Origin: an uncultured Fimbriimonadaceae bacterium
Lineage (GTDB): Bacteria; Armatimonadota; Fimbriimonadia; Fimbriimonadales; Fimbriimonadaceae
DNA: 33,672 nt
Direction of reading: 5' to 3'
Assembly: GCA_937961665.1 (NCBI GenBank)
Contig: CALGMO010000071.1
Coordinates: 1-33,672 of the forward strand
The notes beneath the pieces were generated by a model. That model was not told the DNA's origin. It saw nothing but the letters and a program-made list of their open reading frames with translations, and ran no database searches. Positions 1 through 7,415 of this stretch are shown one piece after another; position 1 is the first letter of the stretch, and each line of letters begins with the position of its first letter. The position numbers and the translations under genes were made by a program.

Positions 1-41
1 GCCCGCAGCGGGCAACTTGGGCCCCTCGGCCGGGCCTCCAC

Positions 42-47
42 CATAAT
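42..47 (+). promoter_or_regulatory. Candidate -10 box (CATAAT) of the first membrane-protein gene
   Basis: CATAAT ends 7 bases before the ATG at 55, and there is no purine-rich ribosome-binding site between them. A transcript starting the usual distance from this box would begin at or next to the start codon, so the mRNA may be leaderless. A loose -35 (TTGGGC, 17-22) lies 19 bases upstream. This is inference from spacing only. Confidence 0.35.
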
Positions 48-54
48 CTGGGCG

Positions 55-1410
55 ATGGCTCGTTCCGGCTGGCTGGTCTGGGTCCTGGCGCTGGCGTCCG
101 TCGTCGTTCTCTGGAACAGGGGGACCTCGCCGGCGCTGTTGCGGGACACCGACACGGCGGTGCTCCTCGACACCCTGCGGCGAACCGACGACCCTTGGCG
201 ATGGTTCGCTTCCGACTGGCCCCTCGGCAACCACTTCTACCGCCCCGTCTCCACGCTGACGTTCGAGCTGGACCGCGCCCTCTGGGACGGCAACGCCGCG
301 GGCTTCGCCCTCACGAACGCGGCGCTGGCGTTCCTCAGCATCGTCCTGCTCTACGCCGCGCTTCGACAACTGTCGGAGAGTCGGCCTTTCGCCGCCGCCG
401 GAGCGACTCTGTTCGCCCTCTGGCACACGGCCGCCATCCCCGCGGCCGTGCCCGAGGCGCTGCGGCTCGCAGTGCTGGCTGCGGCGGCGCTGGCCCTGTG
501 GCGGAGGCGTTGGATCGACGCCTTGGTTGGGCTAGGCGTCGGTCTCTGGGCCGTGGAGGCCCTTGTGCCTCTGGCTTCGGCGCGCTCTTCGGTGCTGCAG
601 TGGATTCCGGGTCGCACCGCCAGCTCGATGGCTGTGTTCTGCCTCGCGGCGATGGCCTGCCACGGAGCCTTCGTTCGGCGCTTCGGCCATCGGGAGCGAC
701 GCGCGCCCGGACCGTTCGACCCTCCCGCGACGCGCAACACCGAACCCGATCCCGGGCGAGACGGGTGGACCTGGCCGGCCTACGCCGGTTCGCTCGCGTG
801 CCTGGCCCTCGCGCTGGGCTGCTATGAGCAGGCCGTGATGCTGCCCGCGGTGTTGGCAGGCTGCACGCTGGCGCTTCGCTGGCGGGGCTGGCGCGTGGCG
901 TGGTGGACGCACCTGGCTCACTGGGCGATTCTCGCCGCCTACCTCGTCGTGCGGGCCCGCTTCGTTCCCATGGAGGCTTCGGGGTACCAGGAGCAGCAGT
1001 TCCGCTCGGGGCCGGGAGTGTGGATCGCGCTCTTCGACTACGCCCTGCCAACCGCCACGCTGCTGTGGCAGGGTCTGCGGTCGCTGGACCTCGGATGGAT
1101 GGTGATCCTCGGCGGAATCCTGCCGTCGGCCATCGTCCAGTTCGGACTGCAAACCGCCGCTCTGGCCCGCGCCTGGACGGACCGCGGTCCGGCGGCCTGG
1201 GGATGGGCGCTGTCCTTGCTGGCGTTCCTGCCCATGGCTTGGCTCAAGCCGTTTGGCCACTACCACTACTGGCCGATGGCCATCCGGGCCGCGTTCGCGC
1301 TCGGCCTCTGGGGGTTGTGGTGGTCCTTCGCGGTCAGCGCAACGTCGCGCCCAGCCGTGCAAGCGCCTCCACGACGCGATCCCGCACCTGGTTCGCTTCC
1401 TCGTCCGTGA
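55..1410 (+). CDS. Polytopic membrane protein, GT-C glycosyltransferase-like
   Basis: A 451-residue protein with many hydrophobic segments. After the first membrane helix there is an acidic RDTD stretch (about residues 30-33). It is followed by a YRPVSTL...LW...FALTN block (about 62-87), the pattern seen after the first luminal/periplasmic loop of GT-C mannosyltransferase-like proteins such as TMTC and PMT relatives. I infer transfer of a sugar from a polyprenyl-phosphate donor on the outer face of the membrane, but the exact reaction cannot be read from the sequence. The last 25 residues (Pro/Arg-rich, after the final helix) overlap the end of pheT on the other strand by 77 bp. No operon partner lies inside the window upstream. 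No Shine-Dalgarno sequence is visible. The family call is moderate, and the gene being real is likely because nothing else fills this stretch. Confidence 0.65.
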   Translation: MARSGWLVWVLALASVVVLWNRGTSPALLRDTDTAVLLDTLRRTDDPWRWFASDWPLGNHFYRPVSTLTFELDRALWDGNAAGFALTNAALAFLSIVLLYAALRQLSESRPFAAAGATLFALWHTAAIPAAVPEALRLAVLAAAALALWRRRWIDALVGLGVGLWAVEALVPLASARSSVLQWIPGRTASSMAVFCLAAMACHGAFVRRFGHRERRAPGPFDPPATRNTEPDPGRDGWTWPAYAGSLACLALALGCYEQAVMLPAVLAGCTLALRWRGWRVAWWTHLAHWAILAAYLVVRARFVPMEASGYQEQQFRSGPGVWIALFDYALPTATLLWQGLRSLDLGWMVILGGILPSAIVQFGLQTAALARAWTDRGPAAWGWALSLLAFLPMAWLKPFGHYHYWPMAIRAAFALGLWGLWWSFAVSATSRPAVQAPPRRDPAPGSLPRP

Positions 1411-3382
1411 AGTTCCCGCCGAACTTCCGCAGCTGCAGAGCGATCGCCAGACTGTGCTTGCCCTCGGGGATGCCCTGACCCTCGAACACGTCGAAGAGCC
1501 ACTGCCTCTCCAGCACGTCGCCGGCCGCCTCGGCGACGACGCGCTCGATCACGGCATACGGAACGTCCTTGCCGATCAGAATCGCGACGTCGCGGCGCAC
1601 GGCGGGGTTGCGGCTGACCGCCCGGAACCTGCGCGGCTCCACGGGCGTTCGAACGATCCGATCCGCGTCCAGCTCGGCCAGCACGCAGTCGTCCGGGAGG
1701 CCGGCATCCTGCGCCACGTCGGGGTGGATCGCACCGACGACCCCCGCGAGCTCGCCGCCAACGAGGACCGACGCCTGACGCGTCGGATGCAGCCTCGGGT
1801 CGGATCCAGCCGACCACTCCGCCTCCAGCCCGAGGAACGAGAGCGTCTCCTCCACGATGCCCTTGACGGCGAAGAAGTCCGCGCGGCCGGGATCGCTCTT
1901 GCGCCAGTGGTCCGGCAGCAGCGTCCCTTGGGCATAGATCCCAACGCGCCGGCGCTCCTCCGGTCCGCTCGGACCCATGGCGAAGGTGCGTCCCTCCTCG
2001 AACAGCCACAGGTCCTTCGCGCCGTTCCGCCGCGCCGCATCGGCCAAGCACGGCAGCAGCGAAGACCTCAGCCAAGCCGCGTCGGCCGACACCGGGTTCT
2101 TGGGGCCGATCCGCTCGGCGGAGGGGTCGTCGAGGGGGCTGGTGCCGACCAGAGAGTGGGAGACGACCTGCGTGCAACCCGCCCGCAGGAGCGCGTCCTT
2201 CAGCAGGTCGATCCGCGCATAGACGCCCGAGACCCCTCCTTGCGGCGTGCTCCCCTGCGGCAGGACCTCGGGAATGCGCTCGTAGCCGTGGACCCGACCG
2301 ACCTCCTCAATCAAGTCGTCCTCGCGAACGATGTCCGGGCGCCACGACGGCGGCACCACCAGCAAGCCGCCTTCCGCCTCGGTGACTTCCATTCCGAGCC
2401 TCGACAGGTAGCTTCGGCACTGGTCCAGCGTCACATCAAGGCCGAGCAACCGGCACGTGCGGGCTAGGGTGAGACGAACGGGCTGGCGATCCGATCGGCC
2501 TGGATAGCGGTCAATGACGCCGAACACTCTGGAAGCCCCGCCGTCGACGGCCTCGAGAAGCTCCGCGAAGCGGTTGAGCGCGGCCACGACCCCGTCCGGG
2601 TCGACGCTCCGCTCGAACCGGTAGCTGGCCTCGGTGCTGAGGCCGAGCTGCTTCCTGGTTCGGCGCACCGTCGTGTTCCGGAAGTTCGCCGACTCCAGCA
2701 GAACGTTCATCGTCGCCGGAGTCACTTCGGTCTCCAGACCGCCCATCACGCCCGCCACGGCGACTGGCTTCTCGGCGTCGCAGATCATCATCTGGCCCGG
2801 AGCGAGCTCATGCTCGGTGCCGTCCAGAGTGGTCAGCCTCTCGCCGGGCCTGGCGTGGCGCACCACGATCTCGGGCCCCGCCAGCGTGTCCAGGTCGAAG
2901 GCGTGCAGCGGCTGGCCCAGCTCCAGCATCACGTAGTTCGTGAGGTCCACCAGAAGGCTGATCGGCCGCATCCCGGCTTGGCGCAGGCGACGCTGAATCC
3001 ACTCGGGCGAATCGCCCTGCGGAACGTTGCGGAACATGCGGCAGGCATAGCGGGGGCAGTCCTCGGTCTCGATCGTCACGCTGGCGAACGCCCCGGTCTC
3101 CCCCTCGTCGCCGTCGTCCGGCATCGGAAACCTGCGGCACGCCCGCTCGTAGAGCTCCGTGGGCCTAGCCTCCGCGTCCTTGGCCAGAACCTCCCGGGAG
3201 AGCCCGAAAACCGACAGCCCGTCGCCCCGGTTCGGGGTCACCTTGATGTCCAGCACGGTGTCCCCTTCGACCTGCTCGATGCCCTCCAGCTCGAAGCCCG
3301 CCATGGTCAGGAGGTCACCGACCTCGGCCGGGCCGAGGCGGGTCTCGACGAAGTCGCGCAGCATGGCGAACGGGAACTTCAT
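1334..3382 (-). CDS. pheT: Phenylalanyl-tRNA synthetase beta subunit lacking the OB-fold domain
   Basis: This is the large subunit of the (alpha-beta)2 enzyme that charges tRNA-Phe; it carries the editing site. Visible blocks in its 682 residues: N-terminal B1 strand (1-38), VTPNR motif (48-52), the B3/B4 editing region with VDLTNYVMLELGQPLHAFD, the B5 region with AVAGVMGG and FRNTTVRRTRKQLGLSTEAS, a synthetase-like core, and a C-terminal FDX-ACB anticodon-binding domain (about the last 95 residues, from FRAVSRNP). Family members are usually near 800 residues. In E. coli PheT about 110 residues of EMAP/OB-fold tRNA-binding domain sit between the N-terminal strand and VTPNR; here that domain is absent. 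The ATG overlaps the pheS stop as ATGA, so translation is probably coupled. Identification is firm. Confidence 0.96.
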   Translation of the reverse strand: MKFPFAMLRDFVETRLGPAEVGDLLTMAGFELEGIEQVEGDTVLDIKVTPNRGDGLSVFGLSREVLAKDAEARPTELYERACRRFPMPDDGDEGETGAFASVTIETEDCPRYACRMFRNVPQGDSPEWIQRRLRQAGMRPISLLVDLTNYVMLELGQPLHAFDLDTLAGPEIVVRHARPGERLTTLDGTEHELAPGQMMICDAEKPVAVAGVMGGLETEVTPATMNVLLESANFRNTTVRRTRKQLGLSTEASYRFERSVDPDGVVAALNRFAELLEAVDGGASRVFGVIDRYPGRSDRQPVRLTLARTCRLLGLDVTLDQCRSYLSRLGMEVTEAEGGLLVVPPSWRPDIVREDDLIEEVGRVHGYERIPEVLPQGSTPQGGVSGVYARIDLLKDALLRAGCTQVVSHSLVGTSPLDDPSAERIGPKNPVSADAAWLRSSLLPCLADAARRNGAKDLWLFEEGRTFAMGPSGPEERRRVGIYAQGTLLPDHWRKSDPGRADFFAVKGIVEETLSFLGLEAEWSAGSDPRLHPTRQASVLVGGELAGVVGAIHPDVAQDAGLPDDCVLAELDADRIVRTPVEPRRFRAVSRNPAVRRDVAILIGKDVPYAVIERVVAEAAGDVLERQWLFDVFEGQGIPEGKHSLAIALQLRKFGGNFTDEEANQVRDRVVEALARLGATLR

Positions 3383-4401
3383 GACGGGAACTGCTCCAAG
3401 AATCGAAGGTCGTTCTCAAGGAAGTGGCGGAGATCGTCGATGCCGTGGGACATCATCGGAATCCGCTCTACGCCGAGGCCGAAGGCGAAGCCCGAGTAGC
3501 GGTCGGTGTCGATGCCGTAGGCCTCCAGGATGTTCGGATGCACCAAGCCCGCTCCGCCCAGCTCGATCCAGCCGGAGCCCTTGCACACGGCGCACCCGGA
3601 TCCGCCGCAGAACGGACAGCTGATCGCGTAGTCCACCCCCGGCTCGACGAACGGAAAGAAGTCCGGGCGGAACCGCACCCGCACGTCCGACCCGAACATC
3701 GACCGGGCGAACTGCCCGAGCGTGCCCTTGAGGTGGGCCATGCTCACGCCCTCGTCCACCATGAAGCAGTCAACCTGGTGGAACGTGTGGCCGTGGGTGC
3801 GGTCCACGTTCTCGTTCCGATAGGTCCGGCCGATGGTGAACACGCGCAAAGGTGGCTTCCGCCTCTCGAACACCCGACCTTGGATGGCTGTGCACTGCGT
3901 GCGGAGCAGGTGCTGGTCGTCGATGTAGAACGTGTCCTGCTCGTCCATCGCGGGATGGTCGGGCGGATAGTTCAGCGCCTCGAAGTTGTATCGGAACAGC
4001 TCCAGCTCCGGCGACTCCAGGTACTCGAACCCCAGCCCGCCGAGCACGGCCTTGATGCGGTCCGCCGTGGCCTGAAGCACGTGCCGGCGGCCGACCCGCC
4101 ATCGGCGCCCTGGCATCGTGGGGTCGATGCGTTCCCGCTCGAACCTCGCGGCGTTCTCCAGCCGTTTCAGTTCGCGCTCCCGCTCGTCGATCGCGGCCTG
4201 CACGCGGGCTTTGGCGGCGTTCACCTGCTGGCCGAAGCGGGGCTTCTCCTCGGGCGGCAGCTGGCCGATGGCTCGAAGCAGCCCGGTCAGCACCCCCTGC
4301 TTGCCGAGGAAGCGGATCTCCAGCTCCCTGAGTTCTTGGGTGGACGACGCCGCGGCGACGGCCTCCATCGCCTCTCGCTCGACGGTTTCGATGCTGGGCA
4401 T
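3379..4401 (-). CDS. pheS: Phenylalanyl-tRNA synthetase alpha subunit
   Basis: This is the catalytic subunit, 340 residues from the ATG at 4401. That start gives the normal coiled-coil N-terminus (about 1-90) seen in the family. Class II motif 2 is at RTYRNENVD...THGHTFHQ (192-208) and motif 3 at GFAFGLGVERI (304-314). A C-x2-C-x4-C-x2-C knuckle (Cys262, 265, 270, 273) sits just before the motif 3 region, as in many PheS proteins. One odd point: the conserved LRTHTS-x2-Q motif that helps bind phenylalanine and ATP reads LRTQCTAIQ here (Gln169, Cys170, Thr171). The stop overlaps the pheT start by 4 bases. The gene diverges from the deaminase operon across 95 bp. Confidence 0.96.
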   Translation of the reverse strand: MPSIETVEREAMEAVAAASSTQELRELEIRFLGKQGVLTGLLRAIGQLPPEEKPRFGQQVNAAKARVQAAIDERERELKRLENAARFERERIDPTMPGRRWRVGRRHVLQATADRIKAVLGGLGFEYLESPELELFRYNFEALNYPPDHPAMDEQDTFYIDDQHLLRTQCTAIQGRVFERRKPPLRVFTIGRTYRNENVDRTHGHTFHQVDCFMVDEGVSMAHLKGTLGQFARSMFGSDVRVRFRPDFFPFVEPGVDYAISCPFCGGSGCAVCKGSGWIELGGAGLVHPNILEAYGIDTDRYSGFAFGLGVERIPMMSHGIDDLRHFLENDLRFLEQFPS

Positions 4402-4496
4402 GCGGGTTAGGTATGGCGCAGACGGCGCTCCGAATGCAACCCAAGTTCGGTCCGAACCTCTGGCGACCCCGATCGGGCACAATGGAGGATATTCCG

Positions 4497-4967
4497 ATGG
4501 ACCGGCCGAGCTGGGACGCCTATTTCATGCAGATCGCGCACTTGGTGAGCACGCGGGCCACGTGCCCCCGCCGCAGCGTGGGGGCCGTCGTCGTGCGCGA
4601 CCGCCAGATCGTGGCGACCGGGTACAACGGCGCCCCCCGAGGCCTTCCCCACTGCCCCGAGGGCGGCCCGGAGCGCGACTGGCCCGAAGGCTGCATGATG
4701 AACGGCCACTGCATCCGCTCGCTGCACGCCGAGCAGAACGCCCTGCTGCAGGCGGCTCGCATCGGCGTGTCGTGTGAGGGCGCGACCATGTACGTCACGT
4801 GCCAGCCGTGCAACACGTGCGCGAAGATGATCATCAACGCCGGTGTTCGACGGGTGATCTACGAGGGAGACTATCCCGACCCGTTCTCGCTCGAGCTGTT
4901 CCGGCTTTCCGCGATGGAGGTGTTCCGATACCGCGAGGGATCCCTCGAGCAGGTGGATCTCGGTTGA
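4497..4967 (+). CDS. dCMP deaminase, ComEB/zinc-dependent family
   Basis: A cytidine/deoxycytidylate deaminase of 156 residues. The zinc site is complete: His77 and Glu79 in HAEQNA, and Cys105 and Cys108 in CQPCNTC. Further conserved Cys/His (Cys23, His52, Cys53, Cys66, Cys72) resemble the second structural zinc site of dCMP deaminases. By family it converts dCMP to dUMP for dTTP synthesis in the cytoplasm. The start at 4497 is chosen because GGAGG (4484-4488) lies 8 bases upstream; an in-frame ATG at 4482 is possible but has no such site. Its TGA overlaps the TTG start of the next gene, making it the first gene of a coupled run. The ComEB annotation in Bacillus reflects homology, not evidence of competence here. 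Confidence 0.9.
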   Translation: MDRPSWDAYFMQIAHLVSTRATCPRRSVGAVVVRDRQIVATGYNGAPRGLPHCPEGGPERDWPEGCMMNGHCIRSLHAEQNALLQAARIGVSCEGATMYVTCQPCNTCAKMIINAGVRRVIYEGDYPDPFSLELFRLSAMEVFRYREGSLEQVDLG

Positions 4968-6286
4968 GCGCCCCTGTCCGGGTTCTGTGGGCGTTGGCGG
5001 CGCTCTTGGCGCTGGCCGGGTGCGGTCCGGTCGCCAACGAGGTCGCCGGCCGGTGGGAGGGCTTCACCGACGGCGGCTACCGCTACGTTCTGGTGCTCGA
5101 TGCGGGCGGCGTCGGCAAGATGAGCAAGCTGGGCGGGCCGGCGGGGTTCCGCGAAACCAAGATCCGCTGGGCGCTCGATTCCGGCTCCGTGGTGGTGCGG
5201 TCGGAAGCCGGCTCGGAGTTCCGGTGGGTGCCGTCGGGGAACCGGCTCGTGGCGAGGGACTCCGGCTTCGAGCTGCATCGGAGCGGCCCCCTCGCGGGCT
5301 ACCGCTACCCCTTGGCCGCGGCGGTCGTGGCGCTCCTCGCCACCCTGGCGCTCACCCCGTTCGTCAAGCGGCTCGCCGAGCGGTTCGGCGCGATCGACGA
5401 CCCCAAGGGCGACGAGCGGAGGGTTCACCGAACGCCGATCCCCCGCTGGGGCGGCATCGCGATCTTCGGCGGCATCCTCCTGGCGCTCTTCGCCGTGCTT
5501 CCCGCGGCGTTCCCCGCCGCCCGGCCTTTCCCACCCTATCTGGTGGCGATGCTCGCGATCGGCGCGGCCATCATGGTGTTCGGCGCCCTCGACGACCTGT
5601 ACCAGTTCCGCGCCCTGTGGCAGATGCTGTTTCTCCTGGCGGCGGGAGTCGCCGTCCAGTTCTTCTACTCCGGCGGGGACCGAGTCCAGATCAGCGGGAT
5701 CGTCGCGCCGTTCTCCGGCCAGCCGGGCCGTTGGGTGCCGTTCGGGTGGGCGGCCGTGCCGATCACCGCGCTGTACATCTTCGTCGTGACGAAGACGATG
5801 GACACGATCGACGGCCTGGACGGCCTCGCAGCCGGAATCGCCGCCATCGCGGCCAGCACGCTCGCCGTCATCGCCGTGTACGAGGGTCAGCCTCGGGTCG
5901 CGATCGTCGTGGCGGCCATCGCGGGCGCCTCACTCGGCTTCCTGCGCCACAACTTCAACCCGGCGAAGATCTTCATGGGCACCGGAGGCGCGCAGGTCCT
6001 GGGCTTCCTTCTGGCCTGCGTGAGCATCGTCGGGGCGTTCAAAACGGCGGCCGCCGTGGCGATGCTCGTTCCGATGCTGGTGTTCAGCGTGCAGCTTTTC
6101 GACGCGGCGTTCGTGGTCGTGCGCCGGATCCGCAGCCGGCAGCCGATCACCAAGGCCGACAAGAGCCACATCCACCACACGCTGCTCGGCATGGGGCTGA
6201 CCCAGAGGCAGGTGGTGGGCATCCTCTACCTCGTGGACGCGATCCTCTGCGCGCTCCTCCTCATCGGAATCCGACTCTATGGCTAA
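4964..6286 (+). CDS. WecA/TagO-like phosphoglycosyltransferase fused to an N-terminal lipoprotein domain
   Basis: A 440-residue protein starting at TTG, which overlaps the deaminase stop as TTGA. Residues 1-20 are a lipoprotein signal with lipobox LAGC (Cys20). Residues 21-108 form a Gly-rich beta-type domain (GRWEG, YVLVLDAGG), presumably periplasmic. From about 115 on it is an MraY/WecA-family enzyme with about ten membrane helices: RRVHRTPIPRWGG (152-164), LDDLYQFR with Asp210/Asp211, MDTIDGLDGLAAG (279-291) and the C-terminal HIHH motif (402-405). By family it moves a HexNAc-1-phosphate onto undecaprenyl phosphate. The family's MGD-x-GS motif reads MGTGGA (338-343), so an Asp that binds Mg2+ in MraY is Thr340. 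Neighbours WecB and UppP fit the role. Topology (N-terminus outside) agrees with MraY. Confidence 0.85.
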   Translation: MSAPVRVLWALAALLALAGCGPVANEVAGRWEGFTDGGYRYVLVLDAGGVGKMSKLGGPAGFRETKIRWALDSGSVVVRSEAGSEFRWVPSGNRLVARDSGFELHRSGPLAGYRYPLAAAVVALLATLALTPFVKRLAERFGAIDDPKGDERRVHRTPIPRWGGIAIFGGILLALFAVLPAAFPAARPFPPYLVAMLAIGAAIMVFGALDDLYQFRALWQMLFLLAAGVAVQFFYSGGDRVQISGIVAPFSGQPGRWVPFGWAAVPITALYIFVVTKTMDTIDGLDGLAAGIAAIAASTLAVIAVYEGQPRVAIVVAAIAGASLGFLRHNFNPAKIFMGTGGAQVLGFLLACVSIVGAFKTAAAVAMLVPMLVFSVQLFDAAFVVVRRIRSRQPITKADKSHIHHTLLGMGLTQRQVVGILYLVDAILCALLLIGIRLYG

Positions 6287-7415
6287 GCCCCGCATCGCCC
6301 TCGTCGTCGGCACCCGGCCGGATGCGATCAAGTCCGCCCCGGTCGTGCTCGCCCTGCGCCGCTTCCCCGAGCTCTGCGAAACGCTGCTGGTCTCCACCGG
6401 GCAGCATCGGGAGATGCTCGACCAGGCGCTGGGCGCCTTCGGGTTGGACCCCGACCTCGACCTCGGCATCATGAAGCCGGGCCAGTCGCTCGCCAGAATC
6501 TCCTGCGCCGCGCTGGAGGGCCTCGACCGAGCGATGGAGGACCTGCGGCCGGACTACGTGATGGCCCAAGGCGACACCACCACGACGTTCATCGCGAGCC
6601 TCGCGGCCTTCTACCGCAAGATTCCGTTCGGGCACATCGAAGCCGGCCTTCGGACGGGCGACCTGATGAACCCGTTCCCCGAGGAGTTCAACCGCCGCGC
6701 CGCGGCCATCGTCGCCGCCCAGCACTTCGCCCCAACCCGGTGGGCCAAGGAGAACCTTCTGGCCGAGCGGTGCGACCCGTCCCGCATCCTGGTGACGGGC
6801 AACACCGGCATCGACGCCGTGCTTGCGGTCGCCGAGCGGGAGCCGCAGAACTGGTTCCCAGAGCACCAAGGCCGCGTGCTGCTGGTCACGACCCACCGAA
6901 GGGAGAACTGGGGCGAGCCCCAGGCGGCGATCGCCAGGGCGCTCCGAAGGCTGGCCGAACGGTACGACGACCTGCTGGTCGCCGTCGCGATGCACCGCAA
7001 CCCGATCGTCCGCGAGACGCTCCTCCCGATCCTCGGCGATGCCCCGCGCACCGTGCTGATGGAACCGCCGGAGTACGCGCGCTTCGTGAAGCTCATGCAG
7101 CGTGCCACGCTCATCCTCACCGATTCGGGAGGCGTTCAGGAGGAGGCGCCGGCGTTCGGCGTTCCCGTGCTCGTGCTGCGGGAGACCACGGAGCGGCCCG
7201 AGGGCGTGGAGGCGGGCACGGCCAGACTGGTCGGCACGGACGAGGAGCGGGTCTTCCTCGAGGCCGCGCGGCTCCTCGACGACCCCTCCGCCTACGCCGA
7301 GATGGCCCAGGCCGTCAGCCCCTACGGCGACGGAAGAGCCGCCGAGCGAACGGCGAGCGCCGTGCTGAGGTTCCTTGGGCAGGACGCTCTCGAGGTGGAG
7401 GAATGGGCACACTAG
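6279..7415 (+). CDS. wecB: UDP-N-acetylglucosamine 2-epimerase, non-hydrolysing
   Basis: A 378-residue GT-B-fold enzyme that interconverts UDP-GlcNAc and UDP-ManNAc in the cytoplasm. Visible signatures are the N-terminal GTRPDAIKSAPV (11-22; the family usually has Glu in place of the Asp), QGDTTTTFIASLAAFY, HIEAGLRTGD, PEEFNRR, VTTHRRENWG and the C-terminal TDSGGVQEEA with RETTERPEG. The ATG lies inside the end of the WecA-like gene (8-base overlap) and the 3' end overlaps uppP by 13 bases, so the three are surely co-transcribed. The product UDP-ManNAc is the donor for the TagA/WecG-type transferase encoded at 22290-23039, which is the likely consumer. Confidence 0.94.
   Translation: MAKPRIALVVGTRPDAIKSAPVVLALRRFPELCETLLVSTGQHREMLDQALGAFGLDPDLDLGIMKPGQSLARISCAALEGLDRAMEDLRPDYVMAQGDTTTTFIASLAAFYRKIPFGHIEAGLRTGDLMNPFPEEFNRRAAAIVAAQHFAPTRWAKENLLAERCDPSRILVTGNTGIDAVLAVAEREPQNWFPEHQGRVLLVTTHRRENWGEPQAAIARALRRLAERYDDLLVAVAMHRNPIVRETLLPILGDAPRTVLMEPPEYARFVKLMQRATLILTDSGGVQEEAPAFGVPVLVLRETTERPEGVEAGTARLVGTDEERVFLEAARLLDDPSAYAEMAQAVSPYGDGRAAERTASAVLRFLGQDALEVEEWAH

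Noticed and set aside
1-54. Short GC inverted repeat GCCCG/CGGGC at the left edge
   Set aside because: Only 5 bp with a 3-base loop; it could end an upstream gene, but that gene is outside the window, so it was not called a terminator.
4402-4482. An upstream pheS start at 4482 adding 27 residues
   Set aside because: The extra residues do not match PheS, reach the deaminase promoter area, and the ATG at 4401 gives the normal N-terminus.
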